From Mycolicibacterium sp. MU0053 (GTDB lineage Bacteria; Actinomycetota; Actinomycetes; Mycobacteriales; Mycobacteriaceae): a stretch of 64,000 nucleotides of DNA. The stretch covers positions 1,860,001-1,924,000 of the forward strand of contig NZ_OY726397.1 in the NCBI RefSeq assembly GCF_963378095.1. Direction: 5' to 3'. A program made the translations under genes and the position numbers. A model generated the notes under the pieces. That model made no database searches. It was not told the origin of the DNA and saw only the letters and a list, made by a program, of their open reading frames with translations. Shown here piece after piece: positions 47,669 to 56,097 of this stretch (the first letter of the stretch is position 1; each line of letters opens with the position of its first letter).

Positions 47669-49756
47669 ATGACCGCAACCCGGCCCGCACCCCGACCTGC
47701 GCGGGCTCGGTCGTTGCGCCCCGCCGAAATGGCCCAGGCCTCGGTGATGGCCGCGCTGTGCGCGGCGTGTGCCGTGATCGCCGTGGTGATCCCGTTTGCC
47801 CAGGGCGTTTCCCTGCTCGGCACCGTCCCGATGGGCTTGCTGGCCTACCGGTACCGGGTGCGGGCGCTGATCGCCGCGGCGTTCGCGGGCGGGGCCATCG
47901 CGTTCCTGGTCGCGGGCCTCGGCGGATTCATGACCGTGATGATGTGCGCCTACATCGGCGGGCTGACCGGCATCGTCAAACGCCGGGGGCGCGGCGCCTT
48001 CACGGTGCTGTGGACCTCAATCCTCGCGGGCCTGGCGTTCGGGGTGTTCGCGGTGCTCGGGCTGCTGGTGTTGTCGCGGCTGCGGGTGCTGATCTTCGAC
48101 ACCATCACCGCCAACGCCACCGGGCTGGCGCGGTTCAACGAATCGGCCGCCGGATTCCTGAACTGGATCGGAGTGCCACCGTTCACCTGGCTGGGCGACG
48201 GTCTGGCCGCCACGGCCGACCCCATCCGGGACGTCGTGGAATGGGGCCTGCGGTACTGGCCACTGCTGGTCTGCGGCTACGCGGTGTGGTCGATCATGCT
48301 GGTCTCGATGATCGGGTGGTGGGTGCTGGCGCGCGTCCTCGAACAACTGCGCGGCATCCCGGACGTGCACAAGCTGGAAACCCCGGGCGACGGCACCCCC
48401 GGCCCGCTGCCGGTGCAACTGCGCGACATCCGGTTCCGCTATCCGAACGCCGAGCACGACGCGCTGGCTCCCATCACCCTGGACATCGAGGTGGGCGAGC
48501 ACATCGCGGTGACCGGCGCCAACGGCTCCGGCAAGACCACGCTGATGTTGATCCTCGCGGGCCGCGAACCGACTTCGGGCACCGTGGCGCGGCCCGGCGC
48601 GGTGGCGCTCGGCGAGGCCGGCGGCACCTCCGTGGTGCTGCAGCACCCCGAGAGTCAGGTGCTCGGCACCCGGGTGGCCGACGACGTGGTGTGGGGTCTG
48701 CCGCCCGGTCAGCATGTCGACGTCGACGCCCTGCTCGACGAGGTCGGCCTGGCGGGCATGGGCGAACGCGACACCGGGGGGCTGTCCGGCGGGGAACTGC
48801 AGCGGCTGGCCGTGGCCGCGGCGCTGGCGCGCAAACCGGCGCTGCTGATCGCCGACGAGGTGACCTCGATGGTGGATCAGGCCGGCCGCGACGGTCTGCT
48901 CGAGGTCCTGTCCGGTCTGACCCGGCGGCATTCCATGAGCGTGCTGCAGATCACGCACTATGCCGGCGAGGCCGAATCGGCGAACCGCATTGTCAGCCTG
49001 TCGGAGTCCCGGGACAACACCGAGATGGTGGGCACCGCCGTCGTACCGGCCGCTACCGGCGCCGCCAACGAGGCGCCCACCGGCACGCCGGTCATCGAAT
49101 TCGACCGGGTCAGCCACGAATACAGCGCCGGCACGCCGTGGGCCAAATCCGCGCTGAACGACGTCAGTTTCACCGTGCACGAGGGTGACGGCGTGCTGAT
49201 CCACGGCGGCAACGGGTCCGGCAAGTCCACGCTGGCCTGGATCATGGCCGGTCTCGTCGAACCCACCTCGGGCAGCGCGCGGGTGGCCGGCAAACCCGCC
49301 GGCGAACAGTGCGGGGAGGTGGCCGTCGCGTTCCAGGCCGCGCGGCTGCAGTTGATGCGGCCGCGGGTCGATCTCGAGGTGGCCTCGGCGGCCGGGTTCT
49401 CGCCCGGGGACACCAAGCAGGTCAAGGCCGCGCTGGCCCGGGTCGGCCTCGACGCGTCGTTGGCGCGCCGGCGCATCGACCAACTCTCGGGCGGCCAGAT
49501 GCGCCGGGTGGTGCTCGCCGGTCTGCTGGCCCGCTCGCCGCGGGTGCTGATTCTCGACGAACCGTTGGCCGGGGTGGACGCCGCCAGCCAGCGAAACCTA
49601 CTGGTGCTGTTGGAGGATCTGCGTCGCGAAACCGGGTTGACGGTCGTGGTGATCTCGCACGACTTCGTCGGGCTCGAAGGTCTGTGCCCGCGCATCCTGC
49701 AGCTCAACGACGGCGTGCTGGAAGCCGCCTCGACATCGGCCAAGGAGCTGTCGTGA
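47669..49756 (+). CDS. Fused ECF-type transporter: membrane S-like domain plus two ATPases
   Basis: A 695-residue chain joining three parts of an energy-coupling-factor importer. Residues ~1-230 are a membrane domain (DUF2232/ECF S-component type, about six spans such as [20 protein letters not shown] and [20 protein letters not shown]). ATPase 1 covers ~245-460 with Walker A GANGSGKT, signature [11 protein letters not shown] and Walker B ALLIADE. ATPase 2 covers ~470-690 with [19 protein letters not shown] and [10 protein letters not shown]. The T-component follows as the next gene, overlapping by GTGA. Substrates of ECF importers are vitamins or metal ions; nothing here (no riboswitch, no pathway gene) identifies it. 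Confidence 0.88.
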   Translation: MTATRPAPRPARARSLRPAEMAQASVMAALCAACAVIAVVIPFAQGVSLLGTVPMGLLAYRYRVRALIAAAFAGGAIAFLVAGLGGFMTVMMCAYIGGLTGIVKRRGRGAFTVLWTSILAGLAFGVFAVLGLLVLSRLRVLIFDTITANATGLARFNESAAGFLNWIGVPPFTWLGDGLAATADPIRDVVEWGLRYWPLLVCGYAVWSIMLVSMIGWWVLARVLEQLRGIPDVHKLETPGDGTPGPLPVQLRDIRFRYPNAEHDALAPITLDIEVGEHIAVTGANGSGKTTLMLILAGREPTSGTVARPGAVALGEAGGTSVVLQHPESQVLGTRVADDVVWGLPPGQHVDVDALLDEVGLAGMGERDTGGLSGGELQRLAVAAALARKPALLIADEVTSMVDQAGRDGLLEVLSGLTRRHSMSVLQITHYAGEAESANRIVSLSESRDNTEMVGTAVVPAATGAANEAPTGTPVIEFDRVSHEYSAGTPWAKSALNDVSFTVHEGDGVLIHGGNGSGKSTLAWIMAGLVEPTSGSARVAGKPAGEQCGEVAVAFQAARLQLMRPRVDLEVASAAGFSPGDTKQVKAALARVGLDASLARRRIDQLSGGQMRRVVLAGLLARSPRVLILDEPLAGVDAASQRNLLVLLEDLRRETGLTVVVISHDFVGLEGLCPRILQLNDGVLEAASTSAKELS

Positions 49757-50592
49757 CCGCACCCTCGAAACGGCAGCGCCGCCCCGTCGTGTTGCTGCGC
49801 CCGGTCCCCGGGCCCTCACCGATCCACGACCTGTGGGCCGGCACCAAACTGATTGTGGTCTTCGCGTTTTCGGTACTGCTGACTTTCTTCCCGGGCTGGG
49901 TGCCAATCCTCGGGATCGGCGTGCTGGTGTTGGTGACGGCCCGGCTGGCGCGCATCACGCGCGGGGTGCTGCCCACGATTCCGTGGTGGTTCTGGCTGCT
50001 GCTGGCATTCGGGGCGCTGACCGCGGCGCTGGGGGCCGGCAGCCCCGAAGTCACCATCGGCTCAGTCGAATTGGGGCTCGGCGGACTGCTGAACTTCACC
50101 CGGATCTCGCTGCTGGCCGTGGTGCTGCTGGGGTTGTGCATGTTGGTGTCGTGGACCACCAACGTCTCCGAGGTCGCACCAGCGATCGCCACCTTGGGCC
50201 GCCCGCTGAAGGCGCTGCGGGTGCCCGTCGACGATTGGGCGGTGGCTACGGCGCTGGCCTTGCGCTCGTTCCCGATGTTGCTCGACGAGTTCCGGGTGCT
50301 GTTCGCGGCGCGCAAGCTGCGGCCCCGGCCGCACTACCCGCGCCGGATGATGCGGATCCGCCGGGTCGGGTACGAGCTCGTCGACGTGCTGGCGGCGGCC
50401 ATCACGGCAGCCCTGCGCCGCGGGGACGAGATGGGCGATGCCATCACGGCGCGCGGCGGCACGGGACAGTTCTCCGCCGTCCAGGCCAAGCCGCGCCGCA
50501 ACGACATGATCGCGCTGGCCATCGTGGTCACCTTCTGCGCCGCCACGCTGTGCTCCGAGCTGTTCCTGTTGGGCACCAGCCCCGCGCCGTGA
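49753..50592 (+). CDS. ECF transporter T-component (EcfT)
   Basis: A 279-residue membrane protein with the CbiQ/EcfT pattern: spans such as [22 protein letters not shown] and [17 protein letters not shown]. The family Ala-Arg-Gly type coupling helices appear in the C-terminal half ([21 protein letters not shown] and [14 protein letters not shown]). They dock on the two ATPases. It starts at a GTG overlapping the stop of the S-A-A fusion gene. Together the two proteins hold every part of a complete ECF importer. Confidence 0.87.
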   Translation: MTAPSKRQRRPVVLLRPVPGPSPIHDLWAGTKLIVVFAFSVLLTFFPGWVPILGIGVLVLVTARLARITRGVLPTIPWWFWLLLAFGALTAALGAGSPEVTIGSVELGLGGLLNFTRISLLAVVLLGLCMLVSWTTNVSEVAPAIATLGRPLKALRVPVDDWAVATALALRSFPMLLDEFRVLFAARKLRPRPHYPRRMMRIRRVGYELVDVLAAAITAALRRGDEMGDAITARGGTGQFSAVQAKPRRNDMIALAIVVTFCAATLCSELFLLGTSPAP

Positions 50593-50597
50593 GGTAG

Positions 50598-50613
50598 ATG
50601 AGAGCGCTCTCAT
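50598..50613. promoter_or_regulatory. Perfect palindrome ATGAG-N6-CTCAT, copy 1
   Basis: ATGAGAGCGCTCTCAT is a perfect 16-base palindrome, 45 bases before the ATG of the APH-fold gene. A further TCTCAT follows at 50618-50623. A matching ATGAG-N6-CTCAT lies ahead of the next gene as well. Confidence 0.55.
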
Positions 50614-50658
50614 GCGCGTCTCATCCCCGGCACCGGTCCGCCCGGCAGGGTGGTGGAT

Positions 50659-51912
50659 ATGTCCGCCCTGAACCTGCTGCTCGGGCCGCGCGCCGCCGAA
50701 TTCCTCGCCGCGGCCGTCGGCGAGTACGACGCCGACCTCACGGCATTGCGGGTGGCCGACGCCCACGTCGCCCCGACCGGTGGCGTCCGGGTGCGCTACG
50801 TCGGCGAGGTGCGCCGCGCCGACGGCGGTGTACGCAGCGAAGTGCTAGTCGCGGCCGCCGGTGACCGCATCCCGGACGGCGCGACGGTGCTCGCCGGCGA
50901 ATTCGAGGGTGTCCCCGCCGAAGTGGGGGTGTGGCGGTGGCCCCAGGATCCGGCGCTGCCGGGATTGGCCCTGGCCGGCCACCCCGGCCGGCTCGCCGGC
51001 CTGCTCGAGGACGCCGGCCTGCGCGTGCCCCGGAACCCCCGAATCTCGGTGCGCGCCTACCGGCCCGGTCAGCGCGCGGTGCTGGAGGTCGGCTCGGCCG
51101 ACGACGACGGCGGCCCCCGCTGGTTTGTGAAGGTGGTGCGGCCCGCGACGGTACCCGACCTGCAGATCCGGCACGGGCTGCTGGCGTCGGCGTTGCCGGT
51201 GCCGCCCGTGGTGGCCACCAGCGAGCGGGGCATCATCGTGCTGCCCGAGGCTCACGGCGTGGTGTTGCGGCAACTCGTGGCCCCGGGCGGGCCGGTTGCG
51301 GCAGCGATCCCGACCGCGGCCGCGCTGCAGGAGGTGCTCGACGCGCTGCCCGCCGAACTGCTGGACCTGCCCGCCCGGCGCGGTCATCTGCAGCGCATCG
51401 ACGATTCGGCGGCGGTGCTGGAGCTGACGACCCGAGGCCGCGGGCCCGAGCGGCTGGTGTCGGCGGTGGCCGACGAATTGCGTTCGGCCCCAACCGCGCC
51501 CAGCCACCCCGTGGTGCCGGTGCACGGCGACTTCTACGAAGCGCAGCTGCTGGTGCGCGACGGCCGCGTCAGCGCGGTCATCGACGTGGACTCCGCGGGC
51601 CCCGGTCAGCGCGCCGACGAGTGGGCCAACCTGCTCGGACACCTGTCGGTACTGGGGCTGCGCAGCCCGCGGGCGCGGGCTTACAGCGCGCAGATCCTCA
51701 CCCATGCCCAGCGGCACACCGATCCGCAGGACCTGTGCCTGCGCACCGCCGCGGTGGTGTTCGGCCTGGCCACCGGCCCGTTCCGGAGCCAGCGCGGCGA
51801 CTGGCCCGAGCGCACCACCCAGCGTCTCGAGCTGGCGCGACGGTGGTTGGCGAGGATGAGAGATCGCTCATCCTCGACTCCCGCGCCCCTCATCTTCGCC
51901 AGCGATATTTGA
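50659..51912 (+). CDS. Aminoglycoside-phosphotransferase-fold kinase-like protein
   Basis: A 417-residue protein with an APH/protein-kinase-like C-terminal lobe: VPVHGDFYEAQLLV matches the HGDxxxxN catalytic loop, although the usual Asn is Gln, and AVIDVDSAGPG matches the metal-binding IDxD motif. The N-terminal ~120 residues are distinct and uncharacterised; RWFVKVVRP near 155-165 could be the Lys strand of the N-lobe. The substrate could be a sugar, maltose-like glycan, amino alcohol or antibiotic; nothing fixes it. ATG 50659 (MSALNLLLG) is taken as start; GTGs 6 and 9 bases earlier are possible. The C-terminal codons contain the second palindrome. Confidence 0.78.
   Translation: MSALNLLLGPRAAEFLAAAVGEYDADLTALRVADAHVAPTGGVRVRYVGEVRRADGGVRSEVLVAAAGDRIPDGATVLAGEFEGVPAEVGVWRWPQDPALPGLALAGHPGRLAGLLEDAGLRVPRNPRISVRAYRPGQRAVLEVGSADDDGGPRWFVKVVRPATVPDLQIRHGLLASALPVPPVVATSERGIIVLPEAHGVVLRQLVAPGGPVAAAIPTAAALQEVLDALPAELLDLPARRGHLQRIDDSAAVLELTTRGRGPERLVSAVADELRSAPTAPSHPVVPVHGDFYEAQLLVRDGRVSAVIDVDSAGPGQRADEWANLLGHLSVLGLRSPRARAYSAQILTHAQRHTDPQDLCLRTAAVVFGLATGPFRSQRGDWPERTTQRLELARRWLARMRDRSSSTPAPLIFASDI
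51852..51875. promoter_or_regulatory. Perfect palindrome with ATGAG-N6-CTCAT core, copy 2
   Basis: GAGGATGAG-AGATCG-CTCATCCTC has perfect 9-base arms. The core (51856-51871 region) is the same ATGAG-N6-CTCAT as the copy at 50598. It lies inside the end of the kinase-like gene and about 75 bases before the start of the DDWTDTYWDD peptide gene. Confidence 0.55.
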
Positions 51913-51949
51913 ACGGTAAGAAAGAAACCTCGCTGAACAGGAGTGCCCT

Positions 51950-52207
51950 ATGCAACGCCCAGCCCACTGGAAAGTCGTCACGGTAGGGGTGGCCCTGACC
52001 GGTCTCGGGATCGTCGGCGCCGGTGCCGCCGGTGCGGCCCTCGCGCCCGCCCCGACCGCAGGGATCGAAGCCCCGCAGTCCACGATGAATATCGAGCTGC
52101 CGCACGGTGATTTCGTCGCGATGGATGACGATTGGACCGACACCTACTGGGACGACGTCAGCTACCAGAACAACGACGACTGGACCGACACCTACTGGGA
52201 CGACTGA
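51950..52207 (+). CDS. Small secreted acidic peptide with duplicated DDWTDTYWDD
   Basis: An 85-residue protein. Residues 1-31 form a signal sequence or membrane anchor (HWKVVTVGVALTGLGIVGAG, then AAGAALAPAP). The mature part is only ~45-50 residues and strongly acidic. Its end carries two exact copies of DDWTDTYWDD at 60-69 and 76-85, joined by VSYQNN, the second forming the very C-terminus. There is no Cys. AGGAG lies 7 bases upstream of the ATG, and a strong terminator follows the stop, so it is its own short transcription unit. A kinase-fold gene precedes and a peptide transporter follows. I do not recognise the family; a metal-binding, wall-associated or modified-peptide role is conceivable but unproven. 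Confidence 0.75.
   Translation: MQRPAHWKVVTVGVALTGLGIVGAGAAGAALAPAPTAGIEAPQSTMNIELPHGDFVAMDDDWTDTYWDDVSYQNNDDWTDTYWDD
52127..52204 (+). repeat. Two 30-base direct repeats encoding DDWTDTYWDD
   Basis: The units at 52127-52156 and 52175-52204 differ at one synonymous base (GAT/GAC) and are 48 bases apart start to start. Near identity at DNA level suggests a recent duplication or conversion. Confidence 0.85.
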
Positions 52208-52230
52208 CCCCGAGGTCTGACCGGTCCGAA

Positions 52231-52266
52231 GGACGCGCGCCCCACGGTTGGGGCGCGCGTCCTTTT
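52231..52266 (+). terminator. Strong rho-independent terminator
   Basis: A perfect 13-base GC-rich stem (52231-52243 with 52250-52262), a 6-base loop ACGGTT, and TTTT straight after. It ends the DDWTDTYWDD peptide transcript 24 bases after the stop codon. Intrinsic terminators this clean are uncommon in mycobacteria. Confidence 0.85.
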
Positions 52267-52327
52267 GTCGATGCGTTCCCGGCGGGTTCGCCACCAATTC
52301 CGGACCCGCAGTGCAAGGGTGGTCCTC

Positions 52328-53794
52328 ATGCCTACCGCCGACACCTCCGCCGCGCAGGATCCCGGACGCACCGTATTCGGACATCCCATCGGGCTGACGA
52401 ACCTGTTCGGCGTCGAATTGTGGGAGCGGTTCTCGTTCTACGGGATGCTCACGATTCTCGGGTACTACCTGTACTACTCGGCCACCGACGGCGGCCTCGG
52501 GCTGGCGCAGAGCACCGCGACCGGCATCGTCGGCGCCTACGGCGGACTGGTGTACCTGTCGACGGTCCTGGGCGGCTGGATCGCCGACCGGGTGCTCGGC
52601 ATGGAGCGCACCGTTTTCTACGGCGGGGTCGTCGTGATGGCCGGGCACATCGCGTTGGCGGTGTTGCCGGGGATGGCCGGGGTGGGCTTCGGGTTGGTGC
52701 TCGTGGCGCTGGGTTCGGGGGCGTTGAAGGCCAACGCGTCCTCGCTGCTGGGCACGCTGTACGACAAGGGCGACCCGCGCGCCGACGGCGGCTTCACGCT
52801 GTTCTACCTCGGCATCAACCTGGGGGCCTTCGTCGGACCGCTGATCACCGGCCTGCTGCAGAGCCGGGTCGGGTTCCACTGGGGCTTCGGTGCCGCCGCC
52901 ATCGGGATGGCGCTGGGGCTCACCCAGTACGTGATGTTCCGGCGCAACCTGGGCACCCACGGCCGCGACGTGCCGAACCCGTTGCCGCGCAGCGCCATCG
53001 GTAAGAGCGTCGGCGTACTCGTGACCGCGATCGTCGTCATCGTCGTCGTCATCGCACTCGGATGGGTGACCTTGGTGAACCTGTCGCAGGCGACCACGCT
53101 GGTGATCGCCGTCGCGTCGATCGCCTACTTCGCGATCATGCTGACCAATGCGCGGGTGACCCCGGTGGAACGCACCCGGGTGCGCGCGTTCATCCCGCTG
53201 TTCGTCGCCAACGCGGTGTTCTGGTCGCTGTTCCAGCAGATTTTCACGGTACTGGCGGTCTACTCCGACGAGCGGATGAACTGGTCGATCTTCGGCTGGA
53301 CCGCGCCGTCGAACTGGATCGGCTCCTTCGAGCCCATCTGGATCATCCTGCTCTCACCCATTTTCGCGGTGATGTGGACGCGGCTGGGCAACCGCGCGCC
53401 CACCACGCCGCGCAAATTCGCCTACGGCGTCATCGGAATGGGGCTGGCATTCCTGTGTTTCGTGCCGCTGGGCGGGACGTCGGGCCGGTCCGTGCCGGTC
53501 CTGATCGTCCTCGCGATCATGGCGGTGTTCGCGATCTCGGAGTTGCTGCTGTCGCCCATCGGGCTGTCGGTGACCACCAAGCTGGCACCGGAGGCGTTCC
53601 GCGCGCAGATGATGGCGCTGTACTTCTTCTCGGTGGGCCTGGGCACGTCGATGTCGGGGGTGCTGGCCGGCTACTACGACGTGGCCCGCGAGGTCGCGTA
53701 CTTCGGCATCCTGGGGTCCGTCGCGATCGTCGTCGGACTGGGGGTCTTCGCGATTGCGCCGTGGATCAGCCGGCACATGGAGGGCGTGCACTGA
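52328..53794 (+). CDS. POT-family proton-coupled oligopeptide transporter
   Basis: A 488-residue membrane protein of the POT/PTR (DtpT-like) family with 12-14 hydrophobic segments. The hallmark E1xxE2R motif is present in helix 1 (VELWERFSFYG), followed by the conserved GGWIADRVLG loop and FTLFYLGINLGAFVGPLITG. The C-terminal half has NAVFWSLFQQIF and LSPIGLSVTTKLAP, both family signatures. It takes up di- and tripeptides with protons. ATG 52328 (MPTADTS) is chosen since the upstream codons sit in the terminator region. The terminator separates it from the peptide gene before it. Confidence 0.9.
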   Translation: MPTADTSAAQDPGRTVFGHPIGLTNLFGVELWERFSFYGMLTILGYYLYYSATDGGLGLAQSTATGIVGAYGGLVYLSTVLGGWIADRVLGMERTVFYGGVVVMAGHIALAVLPGMAGVGFGLVLVALGSGALKANASSLLGTLYDKGDPRADGGFTLFYLGINLGAFVGPLITGLLQSRVGFHWGFGAAAIGMALGLTQYVMFRRNLGTHGRDVPNPLPRSAIGKSVGVLVTAIVVIVVVIALGWVTLVNLSQATTLVIAVASIAYFAIMLTNARVTPVERTRVRAFIPLFVANAVFWSLFQQIFTVLAVYSDERMNWSIFGWTAPSNWIGSFEPIWIILLSPIFAVMWTRLGNRAPTTPRKFAYGVIGMGLAFLCFVPLGGTSGRSVPVLIVLAIMAVFAISELLLSPIGLSVTTKLAPEAFRAQMMALYFFSVGLGTSMSGVLAGYYDVAREVAYFGILGSVAIVVGLGVFAIAPWISRHMEGVH

Positions 53795-53811
53795 GTGCGC
53801 CGGCCGCAAAA

Positions 53812-53871
53812 CGCGAGGGGCCACTCTTGTACGTATTCGTGCGATTCTGCGTACCACGATGGCCGCTCGCG
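53812..53871. terminator. Long hairpin between convergent POT and uspC genes
   Basis: CGCGAGGGGCCA (53812-53823) pairs with TGGCCGCTCGCG (53860-53871) at 11 of 12 bases. Inside it, GTACG and CGTAC can pair again. Placed between two convergent stops, it may serve as a bidirectional terminator, though without a T-tract. Confidence 0.45.
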
Positions 53872-53888
53872 GAGGTGGGGAGGCGACG

Positions 53889-55199
53889 TCAGCGTGACGC
53901 GGCAGCGTTGGCGGCCTCCTGGGCCTGCGGCAACGCGCGACCGACCGGCCACCGGCCCAGGAACATCTCGTCGAAATAGGGCTGGAGCGCGGCGAATCCG
54001 GCGGGGAAACCGACGCCGCCCGGCGCGCTCAGGTGCGGCCCGTCGAGCACCTCGAAGAACGGGCGCACGTTGACTCCGCGCCGCGCCCAGTAGTCGTGGT
54101 AGGTCCGCTGGGCTTCCAGGGCGGCCGGGATGGCGGTGCCGCCGGCGCCGAGGTAGGCGTTGCCGGCGGTGCTGCCCAGCCAGTCCAGCACCCGACGGGT
54201 GGCCGCGGCGTGCCTTGTCGCTGAGTTACCCGCCGCGACAATACCGTTGGTGACGCTGACCCGCCCGGCCGGACCCGCCGGCAGCATCGCCACCCCCCAG
54301 TCGAAGTTGGCCTGCGCGGCGTTGGCGAGGTTGTAGGTGCCGGACTGGAACAGTGCCATCCGGCCGGCCAGGAACTGGTTGCGGGAGAAGTCGCCGTTGT
54401 CGTTGGTCGCCGCGGCCGGCGGTGCGGCGTGATCGGTGTTGATCAGGGTGACCAGGTACTCGAATGCGGCCGCGGCCTCGGGGTTGTCGAAGCTGAATTG
54501 GTCGCCGTCGGAGAACGTTCCGCCGGCCGAACCGATGAAGGGCAGGTAGATGCCCTGCAGGTCGTTGGCGGCGTTGTAGCCCCACTGCCGGATCCGGCCC
54601 GGGTCGAATCCGGGGGCACCGGCGTGGCGGCCCTGCCCGTCGAGCGTCAACCGCATCGCCACCGCGCGCAGGGTGTCGTCGGGCCCGCCCCAGCGCAGCT
54701 CGTCGAGCGTGGCCGGGTCGATGCCGGCTTGCCTGAGCAGGTCGACGTTGTAATAGAGCGCGATCCCGGCATCGGTCAGTTGCGGTACGCCCCACAGGGT
54801 TCCGGCGCGGGTGAACTGCGCAACCACGGACGGCTCCCAGCGCGGCGACGGTGGGATCGGCAGCAGACGCCCGCTGTCGGCGTAGCCGGCGAAATAGGCG
54901 TTGCTGATCCAGAAGATGTCGTCGGCGCTGCCGCCGGCCACGTCGGTGCGCAGCGAGTCGAAGTAGCCCGCGTAGGCGACGACGTTGACCCGCACCTCGA
55001 TGTCGGGGTTGGCCGCGGTGAATGCGTCCAGCGACTCCCGATAGGCGCCGGCCACCTGCTGATCCCAGAGCCGCAAAGTGATCACGGTGCGCCCACCCGG
55101 CGCCGTCTCCCGGCCGAGCAGCACCGCGGCGGCCAGCAACGCCACGATCACGCCCAGCACCCCGAGTGCGAACATCGTCGAAACCCGCAGCGCCCTCAC
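53889..55199 (-). CDS. uspC: ABC sugar transporter substrate-binding protein (UspC-like)
   Basis: A 436-residue extracytoplasmic solute-binding protein of the sugar (family 1) group. The N-terminal helix MFALGVLGVIVALLAAAVLL acts as signal or anchor; no lipobox Cys follows. The mature fold shows TVITLRLWDQQVAGAYRESLDAF, IFWISNAYFAGYADSG and WGVPQLTDAGIALYYNVDLL, which are typical positions. Its gene is last of a minus-strand uspA-uspB-uspC set, 85 bases after uspB. The M. tuberculosis orthologue has been reported to bind amino sugars; the ligand here is inferred only by orthology. No ATPase is encoded nearby, so a shared one elsewhere is expected. Confidence 0.88.
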   Translation of the reverse strand: MRALRVSTMFALGVLGVIVALLAAAVLLGRETAPGGRTVITLRLWDQQVAGAYRESLDAFTAANPDIEVRVNVVAYAGYFDSLRTDVAGGSADDIFWISNAYFAGYADSGRLLPIPPSPRWEPSVVAQFTRAGTLWGVPQLTDAGIALYYNVDLLRQAGIDPATLDELRWGGPDDTLRAVAMRLTLDGQGRHAGAPGFDPGRIRQWGYNAANDLQGIYLPFIGSAGGTFSDGDQFSFDNPEAAAAFEYLVTLINTDHAAPPAAATNDNGDFSRNQFLAGRMALFQSGTYNLANAAQANFDWGVAMLPAGPAGRVSVTNGIVAAGNSATRHAAATRRVLDWLGSTAGNAYLGAGGTAIPAALEAQRTYHDYWARRGVNVRPFFEVLDGPHLSAPGGVGFPAGFAALQPYFDEMFLGRWPVGRALPQAQEAANAAASR

Positions 55200-55284
55200 C
55201 GCACTTCCCGCCCAAAGGTGAGTCTGGGCCGGTTTGTGCGAGTAACTTCCGGCATTTCGTCAATCTCGGCGAATGTGAGCGCGG

Positions 55285-56097
55285 TCATTTGAGTCCCGTC
55301 ACGACGATCGAGCGGACGATGTGGCGCTGGAACACCAGGAACAGCGCCAGCAACGGGACGATCGCCACCGTCGTCGCGGCCATCACCAGCGTCCACTGCG
55401 CGTTGTATTGCGACTGCAGGCCGGCGGTGGCCACCGTCAACACCCGCCACTGCGATCCGCTGGTGATCACCAGCGGCCACATGAACGAATTCCATTGGGA
55501 AACAACCGTGATCAACGCCAAGGTCACCAGGATCGGGCGCGAGGACGGCAGGATCACATGCACCAGCACGTCCAAGGTGTTGGCGCCGTCGATGCGCGCG
55601 GCGCGCTCCAGGTCACGGGGGATGCCCCGAAAGTGCTCCCGCAGCAGGAAGATCGCGTACGGCGAGCCGAACACGAAGGGCAGCACCAACGCCCAGAACG
55701 TGTTGCGCAGACCCAGTTGGGCCATCATCAGATACAGCGGCACCACGGTCACCGTCGCCGGCACCATCAAGGTCGCGATGTACACCCAGAACACCGCGTC
55801 CCGGCCGGGAAACTCCAACCGCGCGAAGGCATACGCGGCCAGCACCGACAGCGTCAGCTGGCCCGCCAGGATCACCGCGGTCATCAACGCCGTGACCACC
55901 AGCGCGCGCCCGAAACCGAAGTCCGCCAGGCCGGTGTAGTTGGCCGGTGTCGGCGGATCGGGCCACGACAGCGGCGACCCGGTGGCGAACTGCTCGGCGG
56001 AGGTGAACGACGTCAGCAACCCCAGCGCGAACGGCGCCACGGTGAGCAGCGCCCCGGCCGCCAGGCCCAGGTAGATCAGCGCGTTACGCCAGGTCAT
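55285..56097 (-). CDS. uspB: ABC sugar transporter permease (UspB-like)
   Basis: A 270-residue permease of the MalG type with six membrane spans. The EAA coupling loop reads DLERAARIDGANTLDVLVHVILP, near residue 175, where the ATPase docks. Spans include ALIYLGLAAGALLTVAPFAL and FWVYIATLMVPATVTVVPLY. Its start overlaps the end of uspA by 14 bases. Together with UspA it forms the transmembrane channel. Confidence 0.9.
   Translation of the reverse strand: MTWRNALIYLGLAAGALLTVAPFALGLLTSFTSAEQFATGSPLSWPDPPTPANYTGLADFGFGRALVVTALMTAVILAGQLTLSVLAAYAFARLEFPGRDAVFWVYIATLMVPATVTVVPLYLMMAQLGLRNTFWALVLPFVFGSPYAIFLLREHFRGIPRDLERAARIDGANTLDVLVHVILPSSRPILVTLALITVVSQWNSFMWPLVITSGSQWRVLTVATAGLQSQYNAQWTLVMAATTVAIVPLLALFLVFQRHIVRSIVVTGLK

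Noticed and set aside
50659..51912. An aminoglycoside resistance gene
   Set aside because: Only the general kinase fold is visible, the catalytic-loop Asn is Gln, and the N-terminal part is unrelated to known resistance enzymes.
51950..52207. A ribosomally made, enzymatically modified peptide cluster around the DDWTDTYWDD gene
   Set aside because: No radical-SAM, YcaO, lanthionine synthetase or similar maturase is nearby. The TldD/PmbA pair 8 kb away is a common housekeeping protease and not enough to claim this.
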